Source: Streptomyces davaonensis JCM 4913 (GTDB lineage: Bacteria > Actinomycetota > Actinomycetes > Streptomycetales > Streptomycetaceae). From it: 64,000 nucleotides of DNA. Positions 49,523 through 59,667 of this stretch are shown here, piece by piece. The number at the start of each line of letters is the position of its first letter. The stretch's first letter is position 1. The notes under the pieces were generated by a model. It did not search any database. It was not told the origin of the DNA and saw nothing but the letters and a program-made list of their open reading frames with translations. The DNA is taken from assembly GCF_000349325.1 (NCBI RefSeq), contig NC_020504.1:7544326-7608325 (forward strand). Direction: 5' to 3'. Position numbers and translations under genes: made by a program.

Positions 49523-50007
49523 GTCACCCCCCAAGGCAGAAGGGGGCGGTCGCTAGTGCGGTCAAGGGGTCGTTGTAATGCGTCGTTGAGCGGTGAAGCA
49601 AAGCAGCCGCTCCGCCGTGAGGCAAAACGTCAACTGCTGCTCAACGAACTGACGAGCTCGCGTTGTTCCGGTGGTACGGGCGGGGGTGGTGCCGTCTTGC
49701 CGGTCCGGCTCGGCAGTGAGTGTCCGAGCAGGATACGACGCACGTAGATGATCTGCGTGCCGCTCCGGGCAACGTGGATGGGCCGAACGGGTGAGCAACG
49801 GGTGAGAAACCGGTGCACCCGTGTTGCTCCGTGTCGGCGTGTGCGCAGAGCGTGGCCGGAAGCCATCGCCCCGCGGCGCTGATACCCTGGTAGCCCGTGG
49901 ACCGGTGGGAGAAAAACCCCCGAACCGCAGCGACGGCAACTCCGGACTCTCCGGTGAAAACGCCGCACCGCACCCCAGACCGCGACCACGGGAGCCCCCC
50001 TTTGGCC
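49523..50007. other. Divergent GH15-pyrG intergenic region
   Basis: No gene is seen in 485 bases. An imperfect inverted repeat, GAGCAACGGGTG (49793-49804) with CACCCG-TG-TTGCTC (49816-49829), and a tandem ACGGGTGAG motif lie upstream of pyrG. TACCCT at 49883-49888 could be a -10 for pyrG. The frame extending pyrG to 49897 encodes sequence unlike the family and is rejected as coding. Confidence 0.45.
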
Positions 50008-51675
<1,668 letters not shown>

Positions 51676-51756
51676 CACAAGGGTTGTTACGGTGACCGGG
51701 GTGTGTGCGTTCAGGACGCGCGCACCCCGGTTTCTACATGTGGGGAAGGGCAAGGC

Positions 51757-52383
51757 ATGACGATCAAGGACACCCCGGCGGAGTGGGAGATCCGGGCGAC
51801 GCAGACCCCGTTCGTGGGCAACAAGACCTCCGTCCGCACGGACGAGGTGGTCATGCCCGACGGCAGCGTGGTCCGCCGCGACTACCAGGTCCACCCGGGT
51901 TCGGTCGCCGTCCTCGCCCTCGACCACGAGGACCGGGTGCTGCTCATCAAGCAGTACCGGCACCCCGTACGGCACAAGCTCTGGGAGATCCCGGCCGGGC
52001 TGCTCGACATCCCCGGCGAGAACCCGCTGCACGCGGCCCAGCGCGAGCTGTACGAGGAGGCGCACGTCAAGGCGGAGGACTGGCGGGTGCTGACGGACGT
52101 CTACACGACGCCGGGCGGCTGTGACGAGGCGGTACGGGTGTTTTTGGCCCGCGATCTGTCCGAGGCGGAGGGCGAGCGGTTCTCCGTCGAGGACGAGGAG
52201 GCCGACATGGAGCACGCGCGCGTGCCGCTCACCGAGCTGGTCCGGGGCGTGCTCGCGGGGGAGCTGCACAACAACTGCCTCGTGGTGGGCGTGCTCTCCC
52301 TGGTCGCGGCGCGGGCGGGAGACGGCCTGGAGGCGCTGCGTCCGGCGGACGCCCCGTGGCCGGCTCGCCCTTTCGAGGCCTGA
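51757..52383 (+). CDS. Nudix hydrolase (ADP-ribose pyrophosphatase-like)
   Basis: A 208-residue Nudix protein. The Nudix box reads GLLDIPGENPLHAAQRELYEEAHVKAEDW, and the preceding strand YRHPVRHKLWEIPAG is typical of ADP-ribose pyrophosphatases. The position directly after pyrG is conserved in actinobacteria. The ATG at 51757 follows GGAAGGG. An in-frame ATG-type start 18 codons upstream gives a Cys-containing extension not typical of the family. Confidence 0.92.
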   Translation: MTIKDTPAEWEIRATQTPFVGNKTSVRTDEVVMPDGSVVRRDYQVHPGSVAVLALDHEDRVLLIKQYRHPVRHKLWEIPAGLLDIPGENPLHAAQRELYEEAHVKAEDWRVLTDVYTTPGGCDEAVRVFLARDLSEAEGERFSVEDEEADMEHARVPLTELVRGVLAGELHNNCLVVGVLSLVAARAGDGLEALRPADAPWPARPFEA

Positions 52384-52488
52384 TCACGTACCGACACTCC
52401 ATGGTGTGACCATCGGCTGATCCGATCGGGCGATGTCGCCGCCGCGCTCCACACGGCTCGTCGCAGAGCGTGAACTAGGCTCTGAAAC

Positions 52489-54573
52489 ATGCCCGTACCG
52501 GAATCCCGGCGGGCTTGCGCGTGCGGTGGGACGGGAGTGTGGCCCGTGACGGATCAGGCGGTGGACACCGGTGGCGTCCGGGTTTCGGTCGATGGGCAAT
52601 TCCTGGGCCGGACACGGGAGTTGAAGGGGCTGCTCGCCGATATCGAGCGGGCGGGTCTGGACACCATCTCCGGTAAGAAGGCACCCCGCGCGAGGGTGCT
52701 GCTCATCGCCGGCCGCCCCGGCTCCGGCCGCACCTCCCTCGCCGAGGAACTCGTACGGCAGGTGGCGGACCGTTACGGCGACGGCGTGCTGCGCGCCCGG
52801 CTCAGCGAACCCGACGGCACCCCCGTCCCCGTCGACTCCGTCGCCCGCGATCTGCTCACTGCCCTGGAGCAGCCGACCCCGGCCGGTGCCGCCGAGGACG
52901 ACCTCACCGCGGCGCTGCGCGAGGCCCTCGCCGACCGCAAGGTCCTGCTGCTCCTCGACGACGCGGCCACCGCCGAACAGGTCGACGCCCTGCTCCCCGA
53001 GACCCCGGACTGCCTGGTCGTCGCCGTCTCCGCCGGGCCGCTCACCGGGATCTCCGACGTCCGCCCGTGCACGCTCGGCGGACTGGACACCAAGTCGGCG
53101 GTGGAAGTGCTGTCCCGGCACGCGGGCTCGGTCCGGATCACCGTCGACCCGCGCGCCGCCGAAGGGCTGGTCGAGGAGTGCCAGGCGCAGCCCGCCGCGC
53201 TGATGCTGGCCGGCGGCTGGCTCGCCGCCCGCCCCAAGGCCGCCGTCGCCGACCTCGCCAAGCAGCTGCACGCCGAACTCGACGAGGACACCGCGGGCAC
53301 CCCGCTCGCCCGGGTCTTCCGGCTCGCCCACGCCGCCCTGCCCACCCCGGCCGCCCGGATACTGCGACTGCTCAGCCTCGCCCCGGCCGGCCTGGTCGAC
53401 CCGCACACCGCCTCCGCCCTGGCCGGCTGCTCGGTCAGCGGCGCCCGCACCACCCTGGACGACCTCGTCGCCCTCGGTCTGCTGCGGGCCGTGGAATCCC
53501 CCCTGCCCCAGTACGAGGTACCCGGCTGTCTGCACCCCCTGCTCAAGGCGCTCACCGAGGTGCACGACCGGGCCGCCGAGCTCCAGCTGGCCCGCGCCCG
53601 GATGCTGGAGCGGACCGTACGGCTGCTCCAGTCGTGCCGGGCGATCACCGAGACCGACAGTGCGCAGGCCCGCGAGAAGCTCCTCGGCATGCCGCGCTCA
53701 CTGCGCTTCCCGAACCCCCGCGCGGCGGCCGACTGGCTGCTCATCCGCAGGCCCGCCCTGCTCGCCGCGGCCCGCCTCGCGGTCGCCGACGGGGAGCTGG
53801 ACACCCTGGCCCGGCGGCTGATGTCCCAGCTGGTGCGGGCCATGGTCGCCCACTTCGGCACCCAGGCCGCGGCCGGGGACCTGTACGGCATCCACGGCAT
53901 GGTGCTGGACGTGGCCGAGCGCCGGAACCTGCCCCGCGAGCGGTCCGCCGCGCTGCTGAACCTCGGTGACCTCGACGCCCGCACCGGGCGGACCCGGGAG
54001 GCGCTGGCCCGCTATCGGGCCGCCCTGGACGCCGGACGCGAGGCGAACGACCCGTACGCGACCGGCCGGGCGATGGAATCCGTAGGCGGGGCCCATCTGG
54101 AGCTCGGGGACTACGACCGGGCCGCCGACTGGTTCGGCCGGGCGCTGGCCCAGCGGCTGGCCCGGGACGAGCGCGCCGACGCGGCCCGCCTCTACGGCCG
54201 GATCGGTGCCGCGCACACCTTCGCCGGCCGCTACGGCGAGGCGCAGCGCAACTGGCGCGCGGCCGTCGCCGGACACCGCCGCGTGGGCGATGTCGGGGCC
54301 CACGCACGGGCGTTGAGCGAGCTGGCCCGGGTCCAGGAGTACGCGGGCCGGCCCGAGGAGTCGCTGCACACCTGCCAGGAGGCGGTGGAGTGGGCGCGGC
54401 GCGCCGAGGACGTACGGCTCCAGGCCGCGCTGCATCTGCGGCTGGCCGACACCCTGGAGCATCTCGGGGACTCCGCCGCGGCTCGACTGCACCGCGGGGC
54501 CGCCGAGCGCATGCTGGGTGAGGAGCTCCCGGAGGGGGAACCCGAGCCAGAAGAGAGCCCCGCAGAGAGGTAG
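52489..54573 (+). CDS. STAND-type ATPase with C-terminal TPR repeats
   Basis: A 694-residue soluble protein. An NTPase domain occupies about 35-330, with the P-loop IAGRPGSGRTSL and a Walker B-like KVLLLLDDAATAEQ. A winged-helix-like region follows, then TPR repeats from about 470 to 675 (ALLNLGDLDARTGRTREALARYRAALDAGREA, GGAHLELGDYDRAADWFGRALAQ, and others). The tail is acidic and Glu/Pro-rich. This architecture resembles AfsR/SARP-related signalling ATPases but no DNA-binding domain is visible. TAGGCT 9 bases before the ATG suggests a leaderless mRNA. The ligand and partners are unknown. Confidence 0.85.
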   Translation: MPVPESRRACACGGTGVWPVTDQAVDTGGVRVSVDGQFLGRTRELKGLLADIERAGLDTISGKKAPRARVLLIAGRPGSGRTSLAEELVRQVADRYGDGVLRARLSEPDGTPVPVDSVARDLLTALEQPTPAGAAEDDLTAALREALADRKVLLLLDDAATAEQVDALLPETPDCLVVAVSAGPLTGISDVRPCTLGGLDTKSAVEVLSRHAGSVRITVDPRAAEGLVEECQAQPAALMLAGGWLAARPKAAVADLAKQLHAELDEDTAGTPLARVFRLAHAALPTPAARILRLLSLAPAGLVDPHTASALAGCSVSGARTTLDDLVALGLLRAVESPLPQYEVPGCLHPLLKALTEVHDRAAELQLARARMLERTVRLLQSCRAITETDSAQAREKLLGMPRSLRFPNPRAAADWLLIRRPALLAAARLAVADGELDTLARRLMSQLVRAMVAHFGTQAAAGDLYGIHGMVLDVAERRNLPRERSAALLNLGDLDARTGRTREALARYRAALDAGREANDPYATGRAMESVGGAHLELGDYDRAADWFGRALAQRLARDERADAARLYGRIGAAHTFAGRYGEAQRNWRAAVAGHRRVGDVGAHARALSELARVQEYAGRPEESLHTCQEAVEWARRAEDVRLQAALHLRLADTLEHLGDSAAARLHRGAAERMLGEELPEGEPEPEESPAER

Positions 54574-54753
54574 GGCCTACGAAATCCGTAGTGCATCGAC
54601 TGAAGATTGGTGCAATGAAAGGCTAGACAGCGGGAACACCTTCATTAGACTGGCTCTGCCGCACCTTCTCCGCGGTGTCTCCCGGTGTGCCCGAGCATGC
54701 CTGGGTATGTCTTGTAATGCCCCACACCCTCTGAGCCAAGGACCGTGATCGAC

Positions 54754-55869
54754 GTGAAGGTCGGCATCCCCCGCGAGGTCAAGAACAACGAGTTCCGGGT
54801 GGCCATCACCCCCGCCGGCGTGCACGAGCTGGTGCGCAACGGCCACCAGGTCGTCATCGAGCGCGGCGCCGGCCTCGGCTCCTCGATCCCGGACGAGGAG
54901 TACGTGGCGGCCGGTGGCCGGATCCTGGACACCGCCGACGAGGTGTGGGCCACCGCCGACCTGCTGCTGAAGGTCAAGGAGCCCATCGCCGAGGAGTACC
55001 ACCGCCTCCGCAAGGACCAGACGCTCTTCACCTACCTGCACCTGGCCGCCTCCAAGGAGTGCACGGACGCCCTGATCGAGTCCGGCACCACCGCCATCGC
55101 CTACGAGACGGTCGAGCTGCCCTCCCGCGCGCTCCCGCTGCTCGCCCCGATGTCCGAGGTCGCGGGCCGGCTGGCCCCGCAGGTCGGCGCCTACCACCTG
55201 ATGCGCTCGGCCGGCGGCCGCGGTGTGCTGCCCGGCGGTGTCCCCGGCACGCAGCCCGCGAAGGCCGTCGTCATCGGCGGCGGTGTCTCCGGCTGGAACG
55301 CCACCCAGATCGCCGTCGGCATGGGCTTCCACGTCACGCTGCTCGACCGCGACATCAACAAGCTGCGCGAGGCCGACAAGGTCTTCGGCACCAAGGTGCG
55401 GGCGATCATGTCCAACTCCTTCGAGCTGGAAAAGGCCGTCCTCGACGCCGACCTCGTCATCGGCGCGGTGCTCATCCCGGGCGCCAAGGCCCCGAAGCTG
55501 GTCACCAACGAGCTCGTCTCGCGCATGAAGCCGGGAAGTGTCCTTGTCGACATCGCGATCGACCAGGGCGGCTGCTTCGAGGACTCGCGTCCCACCACGC
55601 ACGCCGAGCCGACCTTCCAGGTCCACAACTCGGTCTTCTACTGCGTCGCCAACATGCCGGGTGCGGTGCCCAACACCTCCACCTATGCGCTCACCAACGC
55701 CACGCTGCCGTACATCGTCTCGCTGGCCAACAACGGCTGGGTGGAGGCGCTGCGCCGCGACGCCGCGCTCGCCAAGGGTCTCAACACCCATGACGGCAAG
55801 GTCGTTTACCGCGAGGTCGCCGAGGCGCACGGCCTGGAGCACGTGGAGCTGGAGACGCTCCTCGGCTGA
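54754..55869 (+). CDS. ald: L-alanine dehydrogenase
   Basis: A 371-residue NAD-dependent enzyme interconverting alanine and pyruvate. It begins MKVGIPREVKNNEFRVAITPAG. The substrate-binding Lys75 (LLKVKEP) and catalytic His96 (TYLHLAAS) fall at the family's standard positions with the GTG start at 54754, which supports that start over the GTG at 54745. The NAD-binding segment is VVIGGGVSGWNATQIAVGMG. AAGGA lies 11 bases upstream. It is followed by a strong hairpin. It could feed alanine to the Ala-type A domain in the island, but it is a core gene. Confidence 0.96.
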   Translation: MKVGIPREVKNNEFRVAITPAGVHELVRNGHQVVIERGAGLGSSIPDEEYVAAGGRILDTADEVWATADLLLKVKEPIAEEYHRLRKDQTLFTYLHLAASKECTDALIESGTTAIAYETVELPSRALPLLAPMSEVAGRLAPQVGAYHLMRSAGGRGVLPGGVPGTQPAKAVVIGGGVSGWNATQIAVGMGFHVTLLDRDINKLREADKVFGTKVRAIMSNSFELEKAVLDADLVIGAVLIPGAKAPKLVTNELVSRMKPGSVLVDIAIDQGGCFEDSRPTTHAEPTFQVHNSVFYCVANMPGAVPNTSTYALTNATLPYIVSLANNGWVEALRRDAALAKGLNTHDGKVVYREVAEAHGLEHVELETLLG

Positions 55870-55946
55870 CCGGCCGACCTCGGCGAACGGCTAAGTCACC
55901 TTTTCGTAAAGGCGATACGTCAACACGGATCGTCAACGTCGCCCAC

Positions 55947-55979
55947 CCGGCCGGACCTTGCCCGACAAGGTCCGGCCGG
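55947..55979 (+). terminator. Terminator after ald
   Basis: A 14-bp perfect stem (CCGGCCGGACCTTG with CAAGGTCCGGCCGG) and a CCCGA loop start 77 bases after the ald stop. Confidence 0.75.
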
Positions 55980-56137
55980 ATGTGTGTATGGTCACTTTGC
56001 GACGCTCGGTCAACTCGCCTCGAACGTAACGCTTCGACCGATTCGCACACCGGTGAAACCCACTGTGCGACGGCCGTACGCCCTTGACAGAGGGATGTTT
56101 CATTGCCGACACATCCTGCCGGGTCCGGCGGATTGTG

Positions 56138-56167
56138 TTGCTGCGGACGCCCGACACGCCATAGAGT
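56138..56167 (+). promoter_or_regulatory. Probable parA promoter
   Basis: TTGCTG (56138-56143) and TAGAGT (56162-56167) are separated by 18 bp, placing transcription start about 65 bases before the parA GTG. Another TTGACA at 56084 has no good -10 partner. The remaining ald-parA spacer (55870-56240) holds no gene. Confidence 0.45.
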
Positions 56168-56240
56168 CGCCGACTGTCGGCATGGTGCCACGCTGACCTT
56201 GTCTAGAAGTTTCCTGGTCACCAAGGAGGTAAGACGACTT

Positions 56241-57419
56241 GTGAATGAGTCGACATTTTCTCCCGGGGGTGGTCAACCAGGAAGCCCTGCGCGGGGCCAG
56301 GCTCCCGCGGGGTTCGAGGCTGTCGGCTCCGTCGCGGTGCGCACCTTCGCAGCCCACCAGAGTCACCAGCAGACCGGCGTGACTCTGTCAGCACACCAGA
56401 GCATGGATGGCCATCACGTGAACGCCATGGCCGGCGACGGAAGTGGCGCGCCCCACAACCACTTCGCCGACTACGACGAACTGCCCGACGGGCACTTCTA
56501 CGATCCCGATGCGGAGTACGAGCCGGACCCCGAGTACGCGGCCACGCTCGCGCCCGACGCCGCACGCCAGCGTCGCGAGCGCGTGGGCCCGACCGGACGC
56601 CCGCTGCCGTACTTCCCGATCCCGGGTCCGCTCACCGACCACGGACCGGCGAAGATCATCGCGATGTGCAACCAGAAGGGCGGCGTCGGCAAGACGACGT
56701 CGACCATCAACCTGGGTGCCGCGCTCGCGGAGTACGGACGCCGGGTCCTGCTCGTGGACTTCGACCCGCAGGGCGCGCTGTCGGTCGGACTCGGTGTCAA
56801 CCCGATGGAGCTCGACCTCACGGTCTACAACCTGCTCATGGAGCGGGGCATGTCGGCCGACGAGGTCCTGCTGAAGACCGCGGTCCCGAACATGGACCTG
56901 CTGCCGAGCAATATCGACTTGTCGGCGGCGGAGGTCCAGCTGGTCTCCGAGGTCGCGCGCGAGTCGACGCTCCAGCGCGCCCTGAAGCCGCTGATGGCGG
57001 ACTACGACTACATCGTGATCGACTGTCAGCCCTCGCTCGGCCTGCTCACGGTCAACGCCCTGACGGCCGCGCACAAGGTGATCGTGCCCCTGGAGTGCGA
57101 GTTCTTCGCTCTCCGTGGTGTCGCGCTGCTGACGGAGACCATCGAGAAGGTCCAGGAGCGGCTCAACCCGGAGCTGGAGCTCGACGGGATCCTCGCCACG
57201 ATGTACGACTCGCGTACGGTGCACAGCCGTGAGGTGCTGGCCCGTGTCGTCGAGGCCTTCGACGATCACGTCTACCACACGGTCATCGGGCGCACGGTCC
57301 GCTTCCCGGAGACCACGGTCGCCGGTGAGCCGATCACCACGTACGCCTCCAACTCCGTCGGTGCCGCCGCCTATCGCCAGCTCGCCAGGGAGGTGCTCGC
57401 CCGGTGTCACGCCGAGTGA
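56241..57419 (+). CDS. parA: ParA-family chromosome-partitioning ATPase
   Basis: A 392-residue Walker-type ATPase with a long N-terminal extension (about 130 residues, Gly/Ser/His/Asp-rich, probably disordered). The core has AMCNQKGGVGKTTSTINLGAALAEYG, VDFDPQGALS, and IVIDCQPSLGLLTVNAL. Position next to scpA-scpB is conserved in actinobacteria, separate from the oriC parAB pair. The GTG at 56241 follows AAGGAGGT by 10 bases; the frame extends to 56103 but into the promoter region. It overlaps the next gene by 16 bases. Confidence 0.93.
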   Translation: MNESTFSPGGGQPGSPARGQAPAGFEAVGSVAVRTFAAHQSHQQTGVTLSAHQSMDGHHVNAMAGDGSGAPHNHFADYDELPDGHFYDPDAEYEPDPEYAATLAPDAARQRRERVGPTGRPLPYFPIPGPLTDHGPAKIIAMCNQKGGVGKTTSTINLGAALAEYGRRVLLVDFDPQGALSVGLGVNPMELDLTVYNLLMERGMSADEVLLKTAVPNMDLLPSNIDLSAAEVQLVSEVARESTLQRALKPLMADYDYIVIDCQPSLGLLTVNALTAAHKVIVPLECEFFALRGVALLTETIEKVQERLNPELELDGILATMYDSRTVHSREVLARVVEAFDDHVYHTVIGRTVRFPETTVAGEPITTYASNSVGAAAYRQLAREVLARCHAE

Positions 57420-57979
57420 GTCTGCCGGGGGCCGACGAACTGTTCCGTACGACAGGGGGGATGGCGCTCCAGGCGTCCACCCCCCGGCGAGGGGCCAACG
57501 GCGAGGCCCGGGTACCGGCTCCCGCGGGAGAGAGCGACGGTGTCGCCGCGGAGGACGCGCCGCAGTCCGTGCCCGCCCAGGGCGGGGACGGCGAGGGCGC
57601 CGAGCATGTCGCGGCGGACGCGGAACCGGCGGAGTCCGGGGAGTCCCGGAGCCGGGCCGCCGCCGCGGAGCGGTCCGGGCGGCGGCAGGGAGCGCAGGAA
57701 GGTTCTGGCGACGCCTCGGGCTCGGCGGCCCAGCGCAAGCGCGGACGGGCCGCCAACCGGCGGCCCAGCGGGCGTGAGCGGCACGACGAGAAGATCACCG
57801 TGTATGTGTCCGCCGAGGAGCTGATGGACCTGGAGCACGCCCGTCTTGTGCTCCGCGGTGAGCACGGTCTCGCGGTCGACCGCGGGCGGATCGTCCGGGA
57901 GGCGGTGGCCGTGGTGCTCGCCGATCTGGAGAGCCGCGGGGACGCGAGCATCCTCGTACGACGGCTCCGCGGGCGGTAG
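57404..57979 (+). CDS. Small protein with ribbon-helix-helix-like C-terminus, partner of ParA
   Basis: A 191-residue protein. Residues 1 to about 125 are low-complexity (Gly, Ala, Glu, Arg) with a basic patch (QRKRGRAANRRPSGRERHD). The C-terminal about 65 residues (DEKITVYVSAEELMDLEHARLVL...VDRGRIVREAVAVVLADLE) fit a strand-helix-helix pattern like CopG/Arc-type DNA-binding domains. It starts at GTG 57404 within the parA gene, so production is coupled to ParA. It could supply the DNA-binding half of a partition-like system. The assignment is from pattern only. Confidence 0.65.
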   Translation: MSRRVSLPGADELFRTTGGMALQASTPRRGANGEARVPAPAGESDGVAAEDAPQSVPAQGGDGEGAEHVAADAEPAESGESRSRAAAAERSGRRQGAQEGSGDASGSAAQRKRGRAANRRPSGRERHDEKITVYVSAEELMDLEHARLVLRGEHGLAVDRGRIVREAVAVVLADLESRGDASILVRRLRGR

Positions 57980-57997
57980 CGGTAGCCTGCGGGGGCT

Positions 57998-59026
57998 ATG
58001 ACCTCGAACGATGCTCCCGTCCCCGGCGCCGGTACCTCCGGCGGTCGGCGGCGTGCCCTGGGGAAGGGGCCGGGGGCCGTCGCGTCGGCGGAACCGGTGC
58101 CGGAGGTTGTGCTTCCTGAACCGGAGCCCGAGCCCGAGGTTGTCGAGCCTGAGCCCGAAGAGCTCGAAGAGCCAGAGGAATCCGGTGACTCCGACGACTC
58201 CGACGACTCCGACGACGGAGTCTTCAAGGTCCGGCTCGCCAACTTCGAGGGCCCCTTCGACCTGCTGCTCCAGCTGATCTCCAAGCACAAGCTGGACGTC
58301 ACCGAGGTCGCGCTGTCCAAGGTGACCGACGAGTTCATGGCGTACATCCGGGCCATGGGGCCGGACTGGGACCTGGACGAGACGACCGAGTTCCTGGTCG
58401 TCGCCGCGACTCTGCTGGATCTCAAGGCGGCCCGGCTGCTGCCCGCCGCCGAGGTCGAGGACGAGGGCGACCTCGCCCTCCTCGAAGCACGGGACCTGCT
58501 CTTCGCGCGGCTGCTCCAGTACCGCGCGTACAAACAGATCGCCGAGATCTTCAACCGGCGGCTGGAGGAGGAGGCCCGGCGCTACCCCCGTACCGTCGGC
58601 CTTGAACCGCACCACGCCGAGCTGCTGCCCGAGGTGGTCATCAGCATCGGGGCGGAAGGATTCGCCAGGCTCGCCGTCAAGGCGATGCAGCCCAAGCCCA
58701 AGCCGCAGGTCTACGTCGACCACATCCACGCCCCGCTGGTCAGCGTGCAGGAGCAGGCCGGGATCGTGGTGGCGCGGCTGAAGGAGCTGGGCGAGGCAAG
58801 CTTCCGCGCGCTCGTCGAGGACACCGACGACACGCTCACCGTCGTGGCCCGCTTCCTGGCCCTCCTGGAGCTGTACCGGGAGAAGGCCGTGGCCCTCGAC
58901 CAGGAGACCGCCCTCGGCGACCTGATCGTGCGCTGGACCGGCGGGGAGGGGGACGCCGAGCCCGTGGTCACCGACGAGTTCGACCGGCCCCCCGAGCTGC
59001 CCAAGGACGAGGAGAAGAAGTCGTGA
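57998..59026 (+). CDS. scpA: Segregation and condensation protein A
   Basis: A 342-residue kleisin partner of SMC. After a disordered acidic N-terminus (about 1-72, PEPEPE- and SDDSDD-rich), the ScpA core starts FKVRLANFEGPFDLLLQLISKHKLDVTEVALSKVTDEFM. It includes FLVVAATLLDLKAARLLPA and ends in the C-terminal winged helix with FRALVEDTDDTLTVVARFLALLELYR. The GTGA overlap with scpB is standard. It works in the SMC-ScpAB condensin complex for chromosome compaction and segregation. Confidence 0.95.
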   Translation: MTSNDAPVPGAGTSGGRRRALGKGPGAVASAEPVPEVVLPEPEPEPEVVEPEPEELEEPEESGDSDDSDDSDDGVFKVRLANFEGPFDLLLQLISKHKLDVTEVALSKVTDEFMAYIRAMGPDWDLDETTEFLVVAATLLDLKAARLLPAAEVEDEGDLALLEARDLLFARLLQYRAYKQIAEIFNRRLEEEARRYPRTVGLEPHHAELLPEVVISIGAEGFARLAVKAMQPKPKPQVYVDHIHAPLVSVQEQAGIVVARLKELGEASFRALVEDTDDTLTVVARFLALLELYREKAVALDQETALGDLIVRWTGGEGDAEPVVTDEFDRPPELPKDEEKKS

Positions 59027-59667
59027 GCGAGGAGATCAGCGGTCTCAGCACTGTCGCCGACCTCGATCTCAAGCCCGCCCTGGAGGCCGTCCTCATGATC
59101 GTGGACGAGCCCGCGACCGAGGAACACCTGTCGAAGGTCCTGGAGCGGCCGAAGCGGCAGATCACGAAGGCGCTGCGGGAGCTGGCCGACGAGTACGCGA
59201 TCCAGGGGCGCGGCTTCGAGCTGCGGCACGTCGCCGGCGGCTGGCGGTTCTACAGCCGTGCCGCGTACGCACCGGCCGTCGAACGGTTCGTCCTGGACGG
59301 CCAGCAGGCCCGGCTCACCCAGGCCGCGCTGGAGACCCTCGCGGTGGTGGCGTACCGGCAGCCGGTCAGCCGCAGCCGGGTCTCGGCGGTGCGCGGAGTC
59401 AACTGCGACGGTGTGATGCGCACCCTCCTCCAGCGCGGTCTGGTCGAGGAGGCGGGCACGGAACCCGAAACAGGTGCGATCCTGTACACGACGACGAACT
59501 ACTTCCTGGAGCGGATGGGCCTGCGCGGCCTGGACGAGCTCCCGGAGCTCGCGCCCTTCCTCCCCGAGGCGGAGGCGATCGAGGCCGAGACCCAGGAGGC
59601 CGTACCGTCGTTCGATCCGGACGCTCCGGATTCCGAGGACGCAGACGACAAGACGACGGAACTTTGA
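59023..59667 (+). CDS. scpB: Segregation and condensation protein B
   Basis: A 214-residue tandem winged-helix protein that binds ScpA. The family core is LKPALEAVLMIVDEPATEEHLSKVL, RGFELRHVAGGWRFYSR, and LTQAALETLAVVAYRQPVSRSRVSAVRGVNCDGVMRTLLQRGLVEE. The last about 40 residues are an acidic tail. Its GTG overlaps scpA by 4 bases, and its stop overlaps the rluB ATG (TGATG). Confidence 0.95.
   Translation: MSEEISGLSTVADLDLKPALEAVLMIVDEPATEEHLSKVLERPKRQITKALRELADEYAIQGRGFELRHVAGGWRFYSRAAYAPAVERFVLDGQQARLTQAALETLAVVAYRQPVSRSRVSAVRGVNCDGVMRTLLQRGLVEEAGTEPETGAILYTTTNYFLERMGLRGLDELPELAPFLPEAEAIEAETQEAVPSFDPDAPDSEDADDKTTEL

Noticed and set aside
49897..50007. Longer pyrG starting at 49897
   Set aside because: The added 37 residues are Pro/Thr/Arg-rich and unlike CTP synthase N-termini. 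The ATG at 50008 fits the family.
56084..56089. TTGACA as the parA -35
   Set aside because: No acceptable -10 exists 16-19 bases downstream; the TTGCTG/TAGAGT pair is better.
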